Source of the DNA: Jimgerdemannia flammicorona
Lineage: Eukaryota > Mucoromycota > Endogonomycetes > Endogonales > Endogonaceae
Length of the DNA: 17,770 nucleotides
Direction: 5' to 3'
Assembly: GCA_003990745.1 (NCBI GenBank)
Contig: RBNI01002702.1
Location: forward strand, 1 to 17,770
The notes below the pieces were generated by a model, which saw only the letters and a program-made list of their open reading frames with translations, ran no database searches and was not told the DNA's origin. A program made the position numbers and the translations under genes. How positions within the stretch are numbered: position 1 is the stretch's first letter; each line of letters starts with the position of its first letter. Shown one piece after another: positions 17,340-17,770 of the stretch.

Positions 17340-17525
17340 AGCTTTTGACGTCCTCATCGGGGCCTTCTAATTTTGTTCTAGTGTTGTTACACTATTTGGG
17401 AGGTCAAAAGTCCAGTAAAGTCCATTTTTTCAGAAAGTGGCATACTCATAGTACAGTTGCCTAACATGTTGGATTCATATGTTAAAGGGTCATGTGTTCA
17501 ATGCCATGTACCAGAAGTGATTCTG

Positions 17526-17770
17526 ACCACCACCTTTCACCCGTACCATTCGGGTAACACAAGACTCTGACAATACTTTCGACAACATCTTCAAGTATTG
17601 GTGATATCAAGATAGCGAGCAATAAGCATTCTGGTGAGCGTACTGAGCAGGGGGGCCCCAGTGCCTTTGACTGGCAACATGTGGGGGGGGGTCGAGGTGC
17701 TGGTCTTGGCATGCCAAGCATCTCGGTGAGGGGACGTGGAGCCGGAGGGGGGGGAAGAGGAGGAGCAAAG
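17526..17770. other. Non-homologous right edge with G-rich, possibly coding DNA
   Basis: Family homology ends near 17525. The last 245 bp are richer in G+C, with runs of nine G (near 17683) and eight G (near 17745). On the plus strand a frame is open from 17558 to the window end (71 codons, no early ATG) and becomes Arg/Gly-rich with RGRG and GRGG strings. On the minus strand a frame from 17721 runs into the element's 3' region and stops at 17482. Either could be part of a gene or of a variant element interior. A 14-bp palindrome CTTGGCATGCCAAG lies at 17705-17718 and a short inverted repeat ACCCG/CGGGT near 17540-17556. No function is assigned. Confidence 0.35.

Larger units (their letters stand above)
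15254..17525 (-). mobile_element. 3' end of a third family member (LTR plus 200 bp of internal sequence)
   Basis: A minus-strand 3' LTR (17325-15254) is preceded by its polypurine tract (17339-17326) and by internal sequence matching the reverse complement of about 8680-8870. Similarity to the complete element stops abruptly near 17525, just past a tRNA-like stretch. It is either a truncated copy or a variant element with a different internal region. Its sequence differs from the others mostly by transitions, and its LTR ORF is the least damaged in the window. Confidence 0.88.

Noticed and set aside
1..17770. CRISPR arrays, bacterial operons, rRNA genes or functional tRNA genes.
   Set aside because: No regularly spaced repeats, no bacterial gene structure and no cleanly folding RNA gene were seen; the content is eukaryotic retrotransposon.

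Overview
About 96% of the window is LTR-retrotransposon sequence; no ordinary host gene can be supported. The signs are fungal: a Ty3/gypsy chromovirus (integrase followed by a chromodomain), a primer-binding site beginning TGGTAGC that suits a fungal initiator-tRNA-Met 3' end, and dense C-to-T / G-to-A decay of CAA, CAG, CGA and TGG codons into stops, resembling repeat-induced point mutation (RIP) or deamination of methylated cytosine. A filamentous asco- or basidiomycete is the best guess; I cannot name a species.

Layout. (1) Positions 1-279 and 10945-14822 are two parts of one minus-strand element (5' LTR 14822-12758, PBS, gag, start of dUTPase; the rest lies left of the window). (2) Into its gag, just upstream of the zinc knuckle, a complete plus-strand element of the same family (280-10939) has inserted, flanked by a decayed 5-bp duplication (tatgg / catag, from CATGG). 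Order: 5' LTR (280-2344), PBS, long gag leader, gag with CCHC knuckle, dUTPase, aspartic protease, then in the -1 frame RT, RNase H, integrase and chromodomain, then polypurine tract and 3' LTR (8871-10939). (3) Positions 15254-17525 hold the 3' LTR and last 200 bp of a third, minus-strand copy. (4) A 431-bp spacer (14823-15253) and the right edge (17526-17770, GC- and G-run-rich) are not recognisably this family.

The notable system is the element itself. Its unusually long LTR (about 2.07 kb) carries a complete reading frame for a 365-residue acidic, Tyr/His/Pro-rich protein of no family I recognise. The frame occurs in all four LTR copies at exactly 1098 nt, while length differences between LTRs fall in noncoding parts. 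The protein has two closely spaced PPxY motifs, candidate docking sites for Rsp5/NEDD4-type WW-domain ubiquitin ligases. Each LTR has two TATA-type boxes, one before the ORF and one between ORF and poly(A) signal, and TGASTCA (Gcn4/AP-1-type) sites lie near both. The internal region encodes a dUTPase with all five family motifs between Gag and protease. The only frame change in 6 kb lies on a CCCAAAG heptamer at the protease/RT junction. An LTR-borne ORF, a dUTPase fused upstream of protease, and a possible pro/pol frameshift together resemble the organisation of betaretroviruses such as MMTV, but in a fungal chromovirus; this is presumably convergent.

Every copy is dead, with 2-6 stops in each LTR ORF and at least 28 in the complete gag-pol, so the description is of an inferred ancestral element.
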